This document shows positions 1 through 7,425 of a DNA stretch of 37,314 bases, in pieces. Every line of letters starts with the position of its first letter. The stretch's first letter is position 1. This stretch comes from Bacteroidales bacterium (lineage in GTDB: Bacteria; Bacteroidota; Bacteroidia; Bacteroidales; Paludibacteraceae), in assembly GCA_022784645.1 (NCBI GenBank), contig JALFZG010000018.1, forward strand, positions 1-37,314. Direction: 5' to 3'. The notes under the pieces are model-generated. The model ran no database searches and was not told the origin of the DNA. It saw nothing but the letters and a program-made list of their open reading frames with translations. The position numbers were made by a program, and so were the translations under genes.

Positions 1-99
1 CTTTTTGGCCACTTCTGCGGCACTCATCGAGCTTGTTTCGTACTCCTTAATAATCATTAAGCGCTCTTCAAGCGAGTAATTTAAACCTCTTTTTCGCAT
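1..99 (-). CDS. IS3-like transposase OrfA, N-terminal fragment (cut by window edge)
   Basis: Thirty-three codons are visible on the minus strand, starting at the ATG at 99 and running off the left edge. The peptide begins MRKRGLNYSLEERLMIIKEY and continues to AAEVAKK. This is the helix-turn-helix opening typical of OrfA of IS3-type elements, where a charged N-terminus is followed by an 'E..L.I.KEY' helix and an 'S..EVAKK' recognition region. The catalytic DDE part would lie outside the window, so family assignment rests on the HTH alone. The gene reads away from the phosphate transporter. Confidence 0.6.
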   Translation of the reverse strand, partial: MRKRGLNYSLEERLMIIKEYETSSMSAAEVAKK

Positions 100-155
100 T
101 TTAAGTAGATCTTTAGTGTCTACTTATTTCAGGATAAGACAGGGTGTCTACTTTT
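1..155 (-). mobile_element. Terminal part of an insertion sequence next to the PiT gene
   Basis: The fragment combines the transposase start with a short non-coding end of about 55 bp that contains the repeated word GTGTCTACTT (116-125 and 144-153). Such repeated words are common inside IS termini. The exact outer end cannot be fixed from one side; I place it near 155, about 28 bp from the stop codon of the phosphate transporter. No target duplication can be checked because the other end is missing. Confidence 0.45.
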
Positions 156-182
156 GCGGAAAAGACAAACTGCCGGAGGCCA

Positions 183-2507
183 TCAGCTGGTGAACTTGGC
201 CATGCCGCGGAGGATGTGGCGGAGATTACTCATCAGCAGTTGCGACTCCTGGATGAGCGAGAGATACACCGTGGCCGCGGGGATATTGGTATCGTGGTGC
301 TGGATGAGCTGGATAATTTGCTTCTGATATTGCTCAAACACATGCTGCTCGTGCTCAATCTTCGCGCGCAGAGCCGCTGCATCTTCATAGGTCAAGGGCT
401 GACGGCTGAGCAACATCTCCGTTTGCTCCATCACGACCAAGAAAGCCTGCTGATAACGCCCGAAATGCTCTGACAAAGCACTCGGTAACGAGGGGAAATT
501 ATTGCCAACATGCTCGATGCAGGCATCGTTGATTCGCTTGATGCAATAGAGCATCTGCTCGGTGTTGTTCGACACATGGAAATACCAAGTGTTCTTCTGA
601 ATAGCGAGCAGCGGATCGATTTTTCTCAGACATATGATCTCGCGTCGGCGCTGCCGCTTGAGTTGCTTATGCGCAGTCTCGATATGATGGGTTGTGAGCC
701 GGAGCACACGGTAGTTTTCCTGAAGAAACGCATCGGATACAGCTTTGTATGTTTGCGAAGCAAAATGCACATTATCCGCAGCAGCAAGGCTAACATACTG
801 CTTGAGGATGGTCCAGCAAACGGACTTATCCTTAACCGCGAGCAGCTGCTTGAAAAGCTTGTCAGTAGGCGTATCTTCGGGGGTCGGCTTGCCACGTTTG
901 AGCAGCAACCCAATCACCAAGGCCACGATAGCCACCACAATCACGACGAACAGCACAGCTATCTTTGAGCTGAACACAAGCAGGTTGGTGATGAGGAAGC
1001 AGATGATAAACGCTACGCCTGCCGTGATGAACCAACCGCCAATCACACTGAGCACACCCGTGATGCGGAACACGGCACTCTCGCGGCTCCACGCGCGGTC
1101 TGCAAGGCTCGTACCCATCGCCACCATAAAGGTGACATAAGTGGTAGAAAGCGGCAGTTTCATGCTCGTTCCGAACGCCACCAAGAGACCCGCTAACACG
1201 AGGTTGATGGATGCACGAATCTGGTCGAAAGCCGCCCCTTCTGGTAGAACTGCCGCCTCTGCATTGAAACGTGAATCCACCCACTCTTTGACCGGACGAG
1301 GGATATAGCGGCTCACATTATCCGAGAAATGCTGCACGTGGCGAACGAGCACCCTCGCCAACGCACTCGAACCGAACATCTCATCACCTTCATCCTGGCG
1401 CGAGAGATCCACCGAGGTCTTCACTACATTCTGCGCTTTCTTGGAGAAAATGAGCGAGAGTACCATAATCAATCCTGCTATGACAAGAAATAGCACAGGT
1501 GTTTGCGCAGAACCCATCAGCGACTGCATCATGAACGAGTGTGGGTCGCCATTTCCATGCGCTGAATAGTCCATATACGCATCGAGTCCGGTAAGCGGTA
1601 CACCTACGAAATTCACCAAGTCATTGCCCGCAAACGCCATGGCCAAAGCAAAGGTACCGAGCAGCACCACCAGTTTCAGTACCGGTAGTTTGAGCGCGCT
1701 CAGTATCGTCATGACAAACGAGAAAAAGGCGCATCCCGAGCCGAGAATTAGCCATGTATTTTCGTTGATAAGGGTCTTCAGTTCCGGGGTCATGAAATTG
1801 GCGTTTTTCAAGCCATTAATCAAGAGAAACCAGATGATGCTTGTAGTGGCGATGCCTGCGAAAATGCCAATCTTTAGCGATGAAGAGAGCATGTCGTGTT
1901 TACCCTCCGAGCGGAGGGTATCGATGCTGGTGGTGGTGCCGTTTACACGATAGGTGAAGGTGAAAACGATACGTGCCAACCATTGCACAATCGCGCCAAA
2001 CACAAAGGCAATCGCCACGCTCAGGAAGATACCAACAATCACGCTCAAGGCCTTCTCTGTATTGAGCAGATCGCCGAGCGAGAGGGGCATTCCTTCGGCA
2101 TCAGTGGCGCCCTTAATGATATACACTAATGCAACGGCAAATGCTCCGCCCAGCAACTCAAACACCATGCTGACCGTAGTGGAAGTAGGCATGCCGAGCG
2201 TATTGAAGATGTTGAGCAGAATCACATCGGTGGCCATGACCGCCAAGAACACGCACATCACATCCGAAAATGAATAAAAAGCCGGCATCATGATACCATG
2301 TCGCGCCACATCCATCATGCCGTTGCTCATGGATGCACCCGCAAAAACGCCTACAGCAGCTACCGCTACTATCGTGCGGAATCGTGCCACTTTGGCGCCT
2401 ATAGCCGAGTTCAGAAAGTTGACTGCATCGTTGCTCACGCCTACAATCAAATCAAAAACCGCGAGCACAATCAAAAATGCTACAATACAAAGATAAAAAC
2501 CATTCAT
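183..2507 (-). CDS. PiT-family inorganic phosphate transporter with C-terminal PhoU-like domain
   Basis: This inner-membrane carrier of 774 residues imports inorganic phosphate by ion symport. The first PiT signature is seen as GVSNDAVNF at residues 23-31, a variant of GANDVANA. A second copy, GNDLVNFVGVPLTG, lies near residue 295, and membrane helices fill most of the first 570 residues. The last roughly 185 residues are soluble, helical and rich in His, Gln and Glu, like the PhoU-type tail found on Bacteroidetes PiT proteins. I chose the ATG at 2507 because the membrane protein starts there (MNGFYLC); the longer frame from 2564 would begin upstream of its own promoter. Transcription probably starts near 2524 from the -7 box at 2529-2536, and four 11-bp-spaced TTACA-like sites just upstream suggest PhoB-type control. 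It is co-directional with, but separately promoted from, the lipoprotein gene. Confidence 0.92.
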   Translation of the reverse strand: MNGFYLCIVAFLIVLAVFDLIVGVSNDAVNFLNSAIGAKVARFRTIVAVAAVGVFAGASMSNGMMDVARHGIMMPAFYSFSDVMCVFLAVMATDVILLNIFNTLGMPTSTTVSMVFELLGGAFAVALVYIIKGATDAEGMPLSLGDLLNTEKALSVIVGIFLSVAIAFVFGAIVQWLARIVFTFTYRVNGTTTSIDTLRSEGKHDMLSSSLKIGIFAGIATTSIIWFLLINGLKNANFMTPELKTLINENTWLILGSGCAFFSFVMTILSALKLPVLKLVVLLGTFALAMAFAGNDLVNFVGVPLTGLDAYMDYSAHGNGDPHSFMMQSLMGSAQTPVLFLVIAGLIMVLSLIFSKKAQNVVKTSVDLSRQDEGDEMFGSSALARVLVRHVQHFSDNVSRYIPRPVKEWVDSRFNAEAAVLPEGAAFDQIRASINLVLAGLLVAFGTSMKLPLSTTYVTFMVAMGTSLADRAWSRESAVFRITGVLSVIGGWFITAGVAFIICFLITNLLVFSSKIAVLFVVIVVAIVALVIGLLLKRGKPTPEDTPTDKLFKQLLAVKDKSVCWTILKQYVSLAAADNVHFASQTYKAVSDAFLQENYRVLRLTTHHIETAHKQLKRQRRREIICLRKIDPLLAIQKNTWYFHVSNNTEQMLYCIKRINDACIEHVGNNFPSLPSALSEHFGRYQQAFLVVMEQTEMLLSRQPLTYEDAAALRAKIEHEQHVFEQYQKQIIQLIQHHDTNIPAATVYLSLIQESQLLMSNLRHILRGMAKFTS

Positions 2508-2528
2508 GATAAAAAATATTTCATGCTG

Positions 2529-2536
2529 CAAAATTA
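2529..2536 (-). promoter_or_regulatory. -7 promoter element of the PiT gene
   Basis: On the minus strand this reads TAATTTTG, a perfect match to the Bacteroidetes -7 consensus TAnnTTTG. It lies 22 nt upstream of the PiT ATG, giving a leader of about 17 nt. No good -33 TTTG is seen at the usual spacing; the half-site array at 2548-2591 occupies that position, as expected of an activator-dependent promoter. Confidence 0.75.
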
Positions 2537-2547
2537 CAGCAAACTTA

Positions 2548-2591
2548 TTACATACGTATTTCAAACGTGTTACAAATTTGTTACAAAAAAG
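2548..2591 (-). promoter_or_regulatory. PHO-box-like array: four 11-bp half-sites upstream of the PiT gene
   Basis: Read on the plus strand, four consecutive 11-mers start with TTACA, TTTCA, TTACA and TTACA at 2548, 2559, 2570 and 2581. PhoB in E. coli and PhoP in Bacillus bind direct repeats with exactly this 11-bp spacing, and TTACA resembles the Bacillus TT(A/C/T)ACA half-site. The nearest half-site begins 12 bp from the -7 box, the same distance as in the TonB receptor promoter. That a PhoB-type protein binds here is inferred. Confidence 0.65.
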
Positions 2592-2617
2592 CCGGGGGAC
2601 CTCACGGTTGCCCGGCT
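2584..2617 (-). terminator. Rho-independent terminator for the lipoprotein transcript
   Basis: On the minus strand the arms AGCCGGG (2617-2611) and CCCGGCT (2596-2590) pair around a 14-nt loop and are followed by a run of six T. It lies about 190 bp downstream of the lipoprotein stop. Its T-run overlaps the most upstream PHO-like half-site of the PiT promoter. The 302-bp gap 2508-2809 holds only this terminator, the PiT promoter and an A/T-rich stretch without a gene. Confidence 0.7.
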
Positions 2618-2809
2618 AAGTAAACCAAATCCTTCACAAAAATTAAGGTTAAGATTTTCACTATTGTCAATCTACATGCCAATTACATATTTTGAAATCG
2701 ATAACGGCAAGCATATATTATCAAAATTGAACAATCTTTTCAAAACTACTACATTCTTTTCTGTACCTTACTTACTATATTATACGGAAAGACTATTACC
2801 TATTCGGGA

Positions 2810-4312
2810 TTAATAATCCGTGTTTTGAGGGTCGAAATTCGCCCAACCTTTTGTCCAATCGTTGGCTGCATCAAATGCGCCCACATATGATACAGGTTCG
2901 AAATCGCACAATACACTTGCGCTGAATGAAGCGGCATTTAGCAGCGGGCTGCCATTCGAGAGCAGGAGTGCCCCTACACCATTGTTCGGAGTAAGGTCAA
3001 CGTAATTATATGCAGCCTCCTGAGCTGAAGCTTGATGGTTTCCACTTTGCGAAAGGAAGAAGGTAGAAGAAAACGAAGGTTTCTCAGCATCGAACGTCTT
3101 CTCTTTATAGTCGAGCGCCAGCTGATCTTTGTACTGCTTGTTCATGTCTGAACCAAGGATGTCGGCATCAATAATCCACGTGTTTTGCACCTGAATCAAG
3201 CCATCGTTGGCAGCCTGCCAGCAGTTGCCTTTCTCGTTATCTACCATCATACCAATAGGCCATCCGGCAAAAATGGAGTTGAAGCAGCAGAGGCGGGAAT
3301 TGCGGCGAATCTGCATACCCGATTGGAAGCGGCCGAGCGAGGAACCGTTATTTGGGAAAAACTCGCCACCATTGATATAATCGGCTTCGTTCTTAAACGA
3401 GGGGTCAGCTTTTGGGCCAATAAAGGTCATGTTGGAGAACACGCAAGTAGTGTAAGGCGCAACGGAAGCACCATCAGCGCAGTTATCAGACTCAAAGCCG
3501 TTGGATTGGCTCACATCTGCCAAGCGAGAGTTGCGAATCGATAAGCCATACTGCACGTGACCGGAGAAACCATTATCGGTATCAAAATCGTCGTCCCAAC
3601 CATGGAAAGCAATCAGGTGGTTGCAATTAACGGCACCTCCGAACCACTCAAACGAGTCATCGTTGGAGTAGCTGACCTGCACGTGATCAACTTTCGTATT
3701 GCTACCTACCGAACCAAAGGTGATACCATTGATTTCCTTATCCGTTTGGAAGGGGTAACCAGCAAACTCCACACGTACATAAGAGAGCGCACCAGAGCAG
3801 TCAGCGTTGTCGTTGCCACCATGTTTGGAGCGCGGACCACCCTCTATCTGCTGTTCAGTTTGGTTGTTCTCAGCCTTACCACAGATGATGAGGCCTCCCC
3901 AGTCGCCCGGACGACGCTGTCCCTTAGGCATCTCAGAGGTAAATACGATAGGCGCATCGGCCTTGCCTTCTGCATAGAGTTTGCCACCGCGCTCTACGAT
4001 AAGTGCAGCCTTCGTATCTTTATCGCCAAGGATAACCGTACCCGGCTCGATAGTGAGTACTGCGCCATCTGCGATATATACCCAACCGCGGAGGAGGTAT
4101 TTGCCTTTTTTAAGTGTCTGAATACCAGTGAAGACAAACTCATCATCGCCATTGCCGATCGTGTCGCCAAACAGCAGGTTGTCAGCTGCACGAAGACCGC
4201 CATCTTCGCTCCAATTACGAGTGTCTTCTACGGGTTTTTCTTTGGGTTCACATGCCACGAAGGTGGCTGCCATGATGGCCGATGCCATCAAAAAAAGAAT
4301 AGAACGTTTCAT
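2810..4312 (-). CDS. Outer-membrane lipoprotein, repeat-rich beta-helix-like, partner of TonB receptor
   Basis: The protein of 500 residues starts MKRSILFLMASAIMAATFVAC, a signal peptide with a lipobox and lipidated Cys at position 21. The ATG at 4312 is preferred to the in-frame TTG at 4318. The body has 'LTIEPGTVILGD', 'ALIVERGGKLYAEG' and 'PIVFTSE' runs of the kind seen in right-handed beta-helix proteins. It also has an acidic, Asn/Asp/Gly-rich central part ('SYSNDDSFEWFGG', 'HGWDDDFDTDNGFSG') that could bind cations. I recognise it as the family of Bacteroidetes and proteobacterial lipoproteins encoded beside TonB-dependent receptors; its biochemical function is not known to me. It follows the receptor gene by 94 nt and probably shares its transcript, so Pho control is likely. 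By position it would be the surface or periplasmic substrate-binding partner of the receptor. Confidence 0.75.
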   Translation of the reverse strand: MKRSILFLMASAIMAATFVACEPKEKPVEDTRNWSEDGGLRAADNLLFGDTIGNGDDEFVFTGIQTLKKGKYLLRGWVYIADGAVLTIEPGTVILGDKDTKAALIVERGGKLYAEGKADAPIVFTSEMPKGQRRPGDWGGLIICGKAENNQTEQQIEGGPRSKHGGNDNADCSGALSYVRVEFAGYPFQTDKEINGITFGSVGSNTKVDHVQVSYSNDDSFEWFGGAVNCNHLIAFHGWDDDFDTDNGFSGHVQYGLSIRNSRLADVSQSNGFESDNCADGASVAPYTTCVFSNMTFIGPKADPSFKNEADYINGGEFFPNNGSSLGRFQSGMQIRRNSRLCCFNSIFAGWPIGMMVDNEKGNCWQAANDGLIQVQNTWIIDADILGSDMNKQYKDQLALDYKEKTFDAEKPSFSSTFFLSQSGNHQASAQEAAYNYVDLTPNNGVGALLLSNGSPLLNAASFSASVLCDFEPVSYVGAFDAANDWTKGWANFDPQNTDY

Positions 4313-4324
4313 CGTCAAAAAAAT

Positions 4325-4402
4325 TAAGTATTATATGTGCTGGCAAGCCAGCGTTTAGTCAAAACAATAAGTATTATATGTGCTGGCAAGCCAGCGTTTG
4401 GT
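4325..4402. repeat. Two tandem copies of a 43-bp unit, each with a perfect hairpin
   Basis: Copies begin at 4325 and 4368. About 35 bp of each is identical except for one base (4357 versus 4400). Each contains the palindrome GCTGGCAAGCCAGC, a six-pair stem with an AA (plus) or TT (minus) loop. Together they fill nearly the whole gap between the TonB receptor stop and the lipoprotein start, so both hairpins would be in the polycistronic RNA. No T-run follows either stem, so they are not simple terminators. Confidence 0.9.
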
Positions 4403-4406
4403 AAAA

Positions 4407-7247
4407 TTAGAACGTATATTGTATGGAAAGAATGAAGTTTCGTCCGGGTCGGAAACTGCGGGTAGTCTCTCGAATCTCCTGCGTTTGCGCTTCGGGCAGA
4501 CTGACTACCCCAATCTGCTGATACAGAACCGGTTCACCTATCACGTCTTTGGCAGATAAACGGAATGCGATATTGCTTCCGGTATGCGAATCTGAAGGCA
4601 GGTTGAGCTTATATTGGAAGTTGAGGTCGAGGGCATTCCGGGGCATCTCATAGGAGTCAGGGATATTGATGACATCGGCACCACCCGTGAGACCAACACT
4701 ACGTCCTACACCTATCAGTCGCTTACCAATGCGGTTATACAGTACTGAGCAGGAAACCGAATGTCGCTCCTGAATATCGCGCTGATAAAAGAGTCCGGTA
4801 TTGATTAGATAGGGAGACTGTCCTTGCATCGGGCGGGTCAACTCGCGGCTGCCTTCGGGGAAAAGAACACGACTCATAATAAGCGAACCATTGAAACTGA
4901 ACTGAAAATCTTTCATTCCCATAAAAGCCAAATCCTTGCGCAAATCCACTTCCAAACCATACGAATAAGCTCGGTCGGCGTTTTGGTAGGAATACGTCAA
5001 ATCGGTACCTCCAGTAACTGTATAAGTCCATTCTATCGGTTTTCGGAAATGCTTGTAAAACGCTGCAACTGAGATGATTTCACCCGCTTGAGAGGGATAA
5101 TACTCATACCGCAAGTCTGCATTCTGAATGCGGCAACTCTGTAAATCCACATTACCTTGCACGTTGCTCGCCAACTCAAAATCGTAATATACGGAGGGCG
5201 ACACCTCTCGAAACTCCGGTCGGTTGATGGACATACCATACGAGGCGCGAAGCTGCTGCTTGGTTGTAATGCGATAGGTGATATTCACCGATGGAAACAC
5301 ATCAGAAGTGGGATAATGAGCAGTAAGTGGCGAGGGTTCTCGGTCGCGGGTGTTGCGCACCAAAGACATCCTCGCAAATTCGTATCGCAAACCAGCATAT
5401 ATGTCAACCGGGCCGATGGGCATATTCAGTCCGAGATACGCAGATGCGAGCATGTTGTATCCGCTGTAGTTATTGCGCCATTTCACTTGTTCGAGCAGGT
5501 AGAGTCGGTCAGCACCATAATTGTCTTCCACCATCAGCTCAGTAGGGATGTCGAGTTGCCGGAAATTGGCAGGAAGGGTATTGCTCGCTTGGTTCCAATT
5601 GTAATAAAACATGCGAGCCATATATGAGCGGGAGCGATATTCGCTATAGATTCCTGCTTTGAGCGTGGGTCGGAAATGGTGTTTTCCCCAATCAAACAGC
5701 TGCTCATAATCGAGAGCAAACGAGCCGATATGTTCGTAAAGATAGGTGTATTCGCGGGAGATATCGTTGCTGGATGAGAGTTGCAAAACGCCTGCCTCGA
5801 GCGCATCGTTTATCAAATAACGTCGGCGGTCGGGCTGGTTTCTATCCGAATAGGCATAACCTGCAGACCAATTCAGGTGCCCTTCTTCGCCTTGAACAGT
5901 AAACTTGTGCTTACCTGCCAATTGAGCAGAATAAGTGAGGCGTGACTGATACGAATACTCTGCCTGAAGCTCCTCATCGTTTTGCGCAGAGATACCAACG
6001 CGGCTGGTATAACGATCGCGTGTGAGGAGGTTGAAAATGTTCTTCAACTCAATGCGGTCGCGCCCACCATGGCAGAAATACGATAGATTGAGCATGGCTC
6101 CGGCTCTATTGTGAATAGAATGTTGGTCATCGGTTGATTTTCTCAGATAGGTACTCTCCTGCTTCTCGCTGTCGTATGCACCGAAGAGGTTGTTCTGCAT
6201 ATCTGCATAATGCTTATACGAACGGCTATAATTGGCTGAAACGAGCATTGAGAGCCCCCTTACTCCATTGGCATCGGCCGATTGCGGGAGCGGCAATTTG
6301 ATGCTGCCATTGGCAGCCAAAGAGAGGTCACTCACAGGTTTAAACGAGCGAATGCGCCAATCATTGTTGAAGCTATTGCCAATTAATGACACACTCTGCG
6401 GAATGCCATCTATACCAATCAGTTCGCGACCAATCACACCCTCGGTATGAACGCCCGAGCGCATCGAAGCCATGAACGGACGAAAATGCGTTTGGTCGTT
6501 GATGGCACCCCCAATCTGTACTGACCAACTGCTGTAATCCGGCACGTCTTTGGTAGTAATCAGCACCATACCGCCGGAGAAATCAGCAGGATATTCGGGA
6601 GCAGGGGATTTTACGATCACCATATTATCCATCTGAGAAGAAGGGATAAGGTCGAATGAGAAAGCGCGCGAGTCGGCTTCACTACTCGGTACAGCTGCTC
6701 CGTTGAGCCAGACTTGATTATACCGCTGCGATAGACCTCTAACCATCACGAATTTATCATCGATGAGCGAGATTCCGGGCACTCGCCGAATTACTTCAGC
6801 CGCATCCTTGTCTTGCGTGCGACCAATCTGCTGGCTGCTGATACCCTCTTGCACCGTGAGCGCCTTGCGCGTAGCAGTAAGAAGCGCCATATCCGTATCC
6901 GTTCTGCGCCGAGCCACTACCGCTACTTCATCGAGCACCTCGTTGTCGGCCTGCATATAAATAAATAAGGTGTCAGCTATCGATTGCGCGGAAGATAAAC
7001 GGATGAGCTGGCTGCGATAGCCTACATAACTGATAGCGAGCGTGTCGCCCACCTGTGCATCTATATGGAAGATGCCATCAAAATCCGTTGTGGTACCTTG
7101 CATACTGCCTTTAATCAATATGGCTGCACCAATAAGCGGCTCGTGCGTGCTCGCGTCTTGCACCAATCCAATCCGCGTGCCGCGGGCTTGAGAAAACGAA
7201 AGCACGCAACTGAGCTGCAACACAAATAACACCAATTTTCGTTTCAT
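4407..7247 (-). CDS. TonB-dependent outer-membrane receptor, probable phosphate-starvation induced
   Basis: This 946-residue outer-membrane receptor would import a substrate using TonB/proton-motive energy. A signal peptide covers residues 1-20 (ends LSFSQA). A carboxypeptidase-regulatory-like beta-sandwich follows (about 24-110), then a plug (about 125-235) with 'VIRRVPGISLIDDKFVMVRG' and 'FSGGMVLITTKD'. A long beta-barrel ends in an aromatic residue (SIQYTF), as required for barrel insertion. It lacks SusC-type context: no SusD follows, and its partner is the lipoprotein downstream. The ATG at 7247 is preferred to an in-frame TTG at 7274 that lies inside the promoter. The -7 box and four 11-bp half-sites upstream match the PiT promoter, and a PhoB/PhoR-type pair is divergent. 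The substrate is unknown; a phosphorus compound is inferred from regulation only. Confidence 0.85.
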   Translation of the reverse strand: MKRKLVLFVLQLSCVLSFSQARGTRIGLVQDASTHEPLIGAAILIKGSMQGTTTDFDGIFHIDAQVGDTLAISYVGYRSQLIRLSSAQSIADTLFIYMQADNEVLDEVAVVARRRTDTDMALLTATRKALTVQEGISSQQIGRTQDKDAAEVIRRVPGISLIDDKFVMVRGLSQRYNQVWLNGAAVPSSEADSRAFSFDLIPSSQMDNMVIVKSPAPEYPADFSGGMVLITTKDVPDYSSWSVQIGGAINDQTHFRPFMASMRSGVHTEGVIGRELIGIDGIPQSVSLIGNSFNNDWRIRSFKPVSDLSLAANGSIKLPLPQSADANGVRGLSMLVSANYSRSYKHYADMQNNLFGAYDSEKQESTYLRKSTDDQHSIHNRAGAMLNLSYFCHGGRDRIELKNIFNLLTRDRYTSRVGISAQNDEELQAEYSYQSRLTYSAQLAGKHKFTVQGEEGHLNWSAGYAYSDRNQPDRRRYLINDALEAGVLQLSSSNDISREYTYLYEHIGSFALDYEQLFDWGKHHFRPTLKAGIYSEYRSRSYMARMFYYNWNQASNTLPANFRQLDIPTELMVEDNYGADRLYLLEQVKWRNNYSGYNMLASAYLGLNMPIGPVDIYAGLRYEFARMSLVRNTRDREPSPLTAHYPTSDVFPSVNITYRITTKQQLRASYGMSINRPEFREVSPSVYYDFELASNVQGNVDLQSCRIQNADLRYEYYPSQAGEIISVAAFYKHFRKPIEWTYTVTGGTDLTYSYQNADRAYSYGLEVDLRKDLAFMGMKDFQFSFNGSLIMSRVLFPEGSRELTRPMQGQSPYLINTGLFYQRDIQERHSVSCSVLYNRIGKRLIGVGRSVGLTGGADVINIPDSYEMPRNALDLNFQYKLNLPSDSHTGSNIAFRLSAKDVIGEPVLYQQIGVVSLPEAQTQEIRETTRSFRPGRNFILSIQYTF

Positions 7248-7271
7248 GTAATCGTCTTTTGAAATCCGCTG

Positions 7272-7279
7272 CAAAATTA
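7272..7279 (-). promoter_or_regulatory. -7 promoter element of the TonB receptor/lipoprotein operon
   Basis: The minus strand reads TAATTTTG, 24 nt upstream of the ATG. The stretch from here through the first half-site is nearly identical to the PiT promoter: about 30 bp with a single difference. Confidence 0.75.
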
Positions 7280-7290
7280 TAGCAAACTTA

Positions 7291-7334
7291 TTACATACAT
7301 ATGTCAGACTGATTACAAAATGATTACAATTGAA
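7291..7334 (-). promoter_or_regulatory. PHO-box-like array: four 11-bp half-sites upstream of the TonB receptor
   Basis: On the plus strand the half-sites TTACA, TGTCA, TTACA and TTACA begin at 7291, 7302, 7313 and 7324, so the spacing is exactly 11 bp. The array starts 12 bp from the -7 box, as at the PiT promoter. It lies in the intergenic region shared with the response regulator, which would allow autoregulation. Binding is inferred. Confidence 0.65.
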
Positions 7335-7337
7335 TTA

Positions 7338-7359
7338 TTACAAAATTATTACATTTGCA
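7338..7359 (+). promoter_or_regulatory. Second pair of 11-bp-spaced TTACA sites upstream of the response regulator
   Basis: TTACA occurs at 7338 and 7349, again 11 bp apart but shifted 3 bp out of register from the preceding four-site array. The pair ends about 40 bp before the -7 box of the response-regulator gene. It could be an autoregulatory site for that gene or an upstream extension of the receptor array. Confidence 0.45.
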
Positions 7360-7376
7360 TTTTTCCGCTCAAATGC

Positions 7377-7407
7377 TTGCATAATTCAAAATTTAATACT
7401 AATTTTG
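7377..7407 (+). promoter_or_regulatory. Promoter of the response regulator/kinase operon
   Basis: A TTG -33 core at 7377-7379 is followed after 20 nt by TAATTTTG at 7400-7407, the standard Bacteroidetes layout. The ATG lies 18 nt after the -7 box. Confidence 0.65.
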
Positions 7408-7425
7408 CAGCAAAATACAGCGGAT

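Noticed and set aside
4407..7247. Calling the receptor SusC and the lipoprotein SusD
   Set aside because: The lipoprotein lacks SusD helical repeat features and is beta-rich with a different motif set; the receptor lacks a SusD neighbour.
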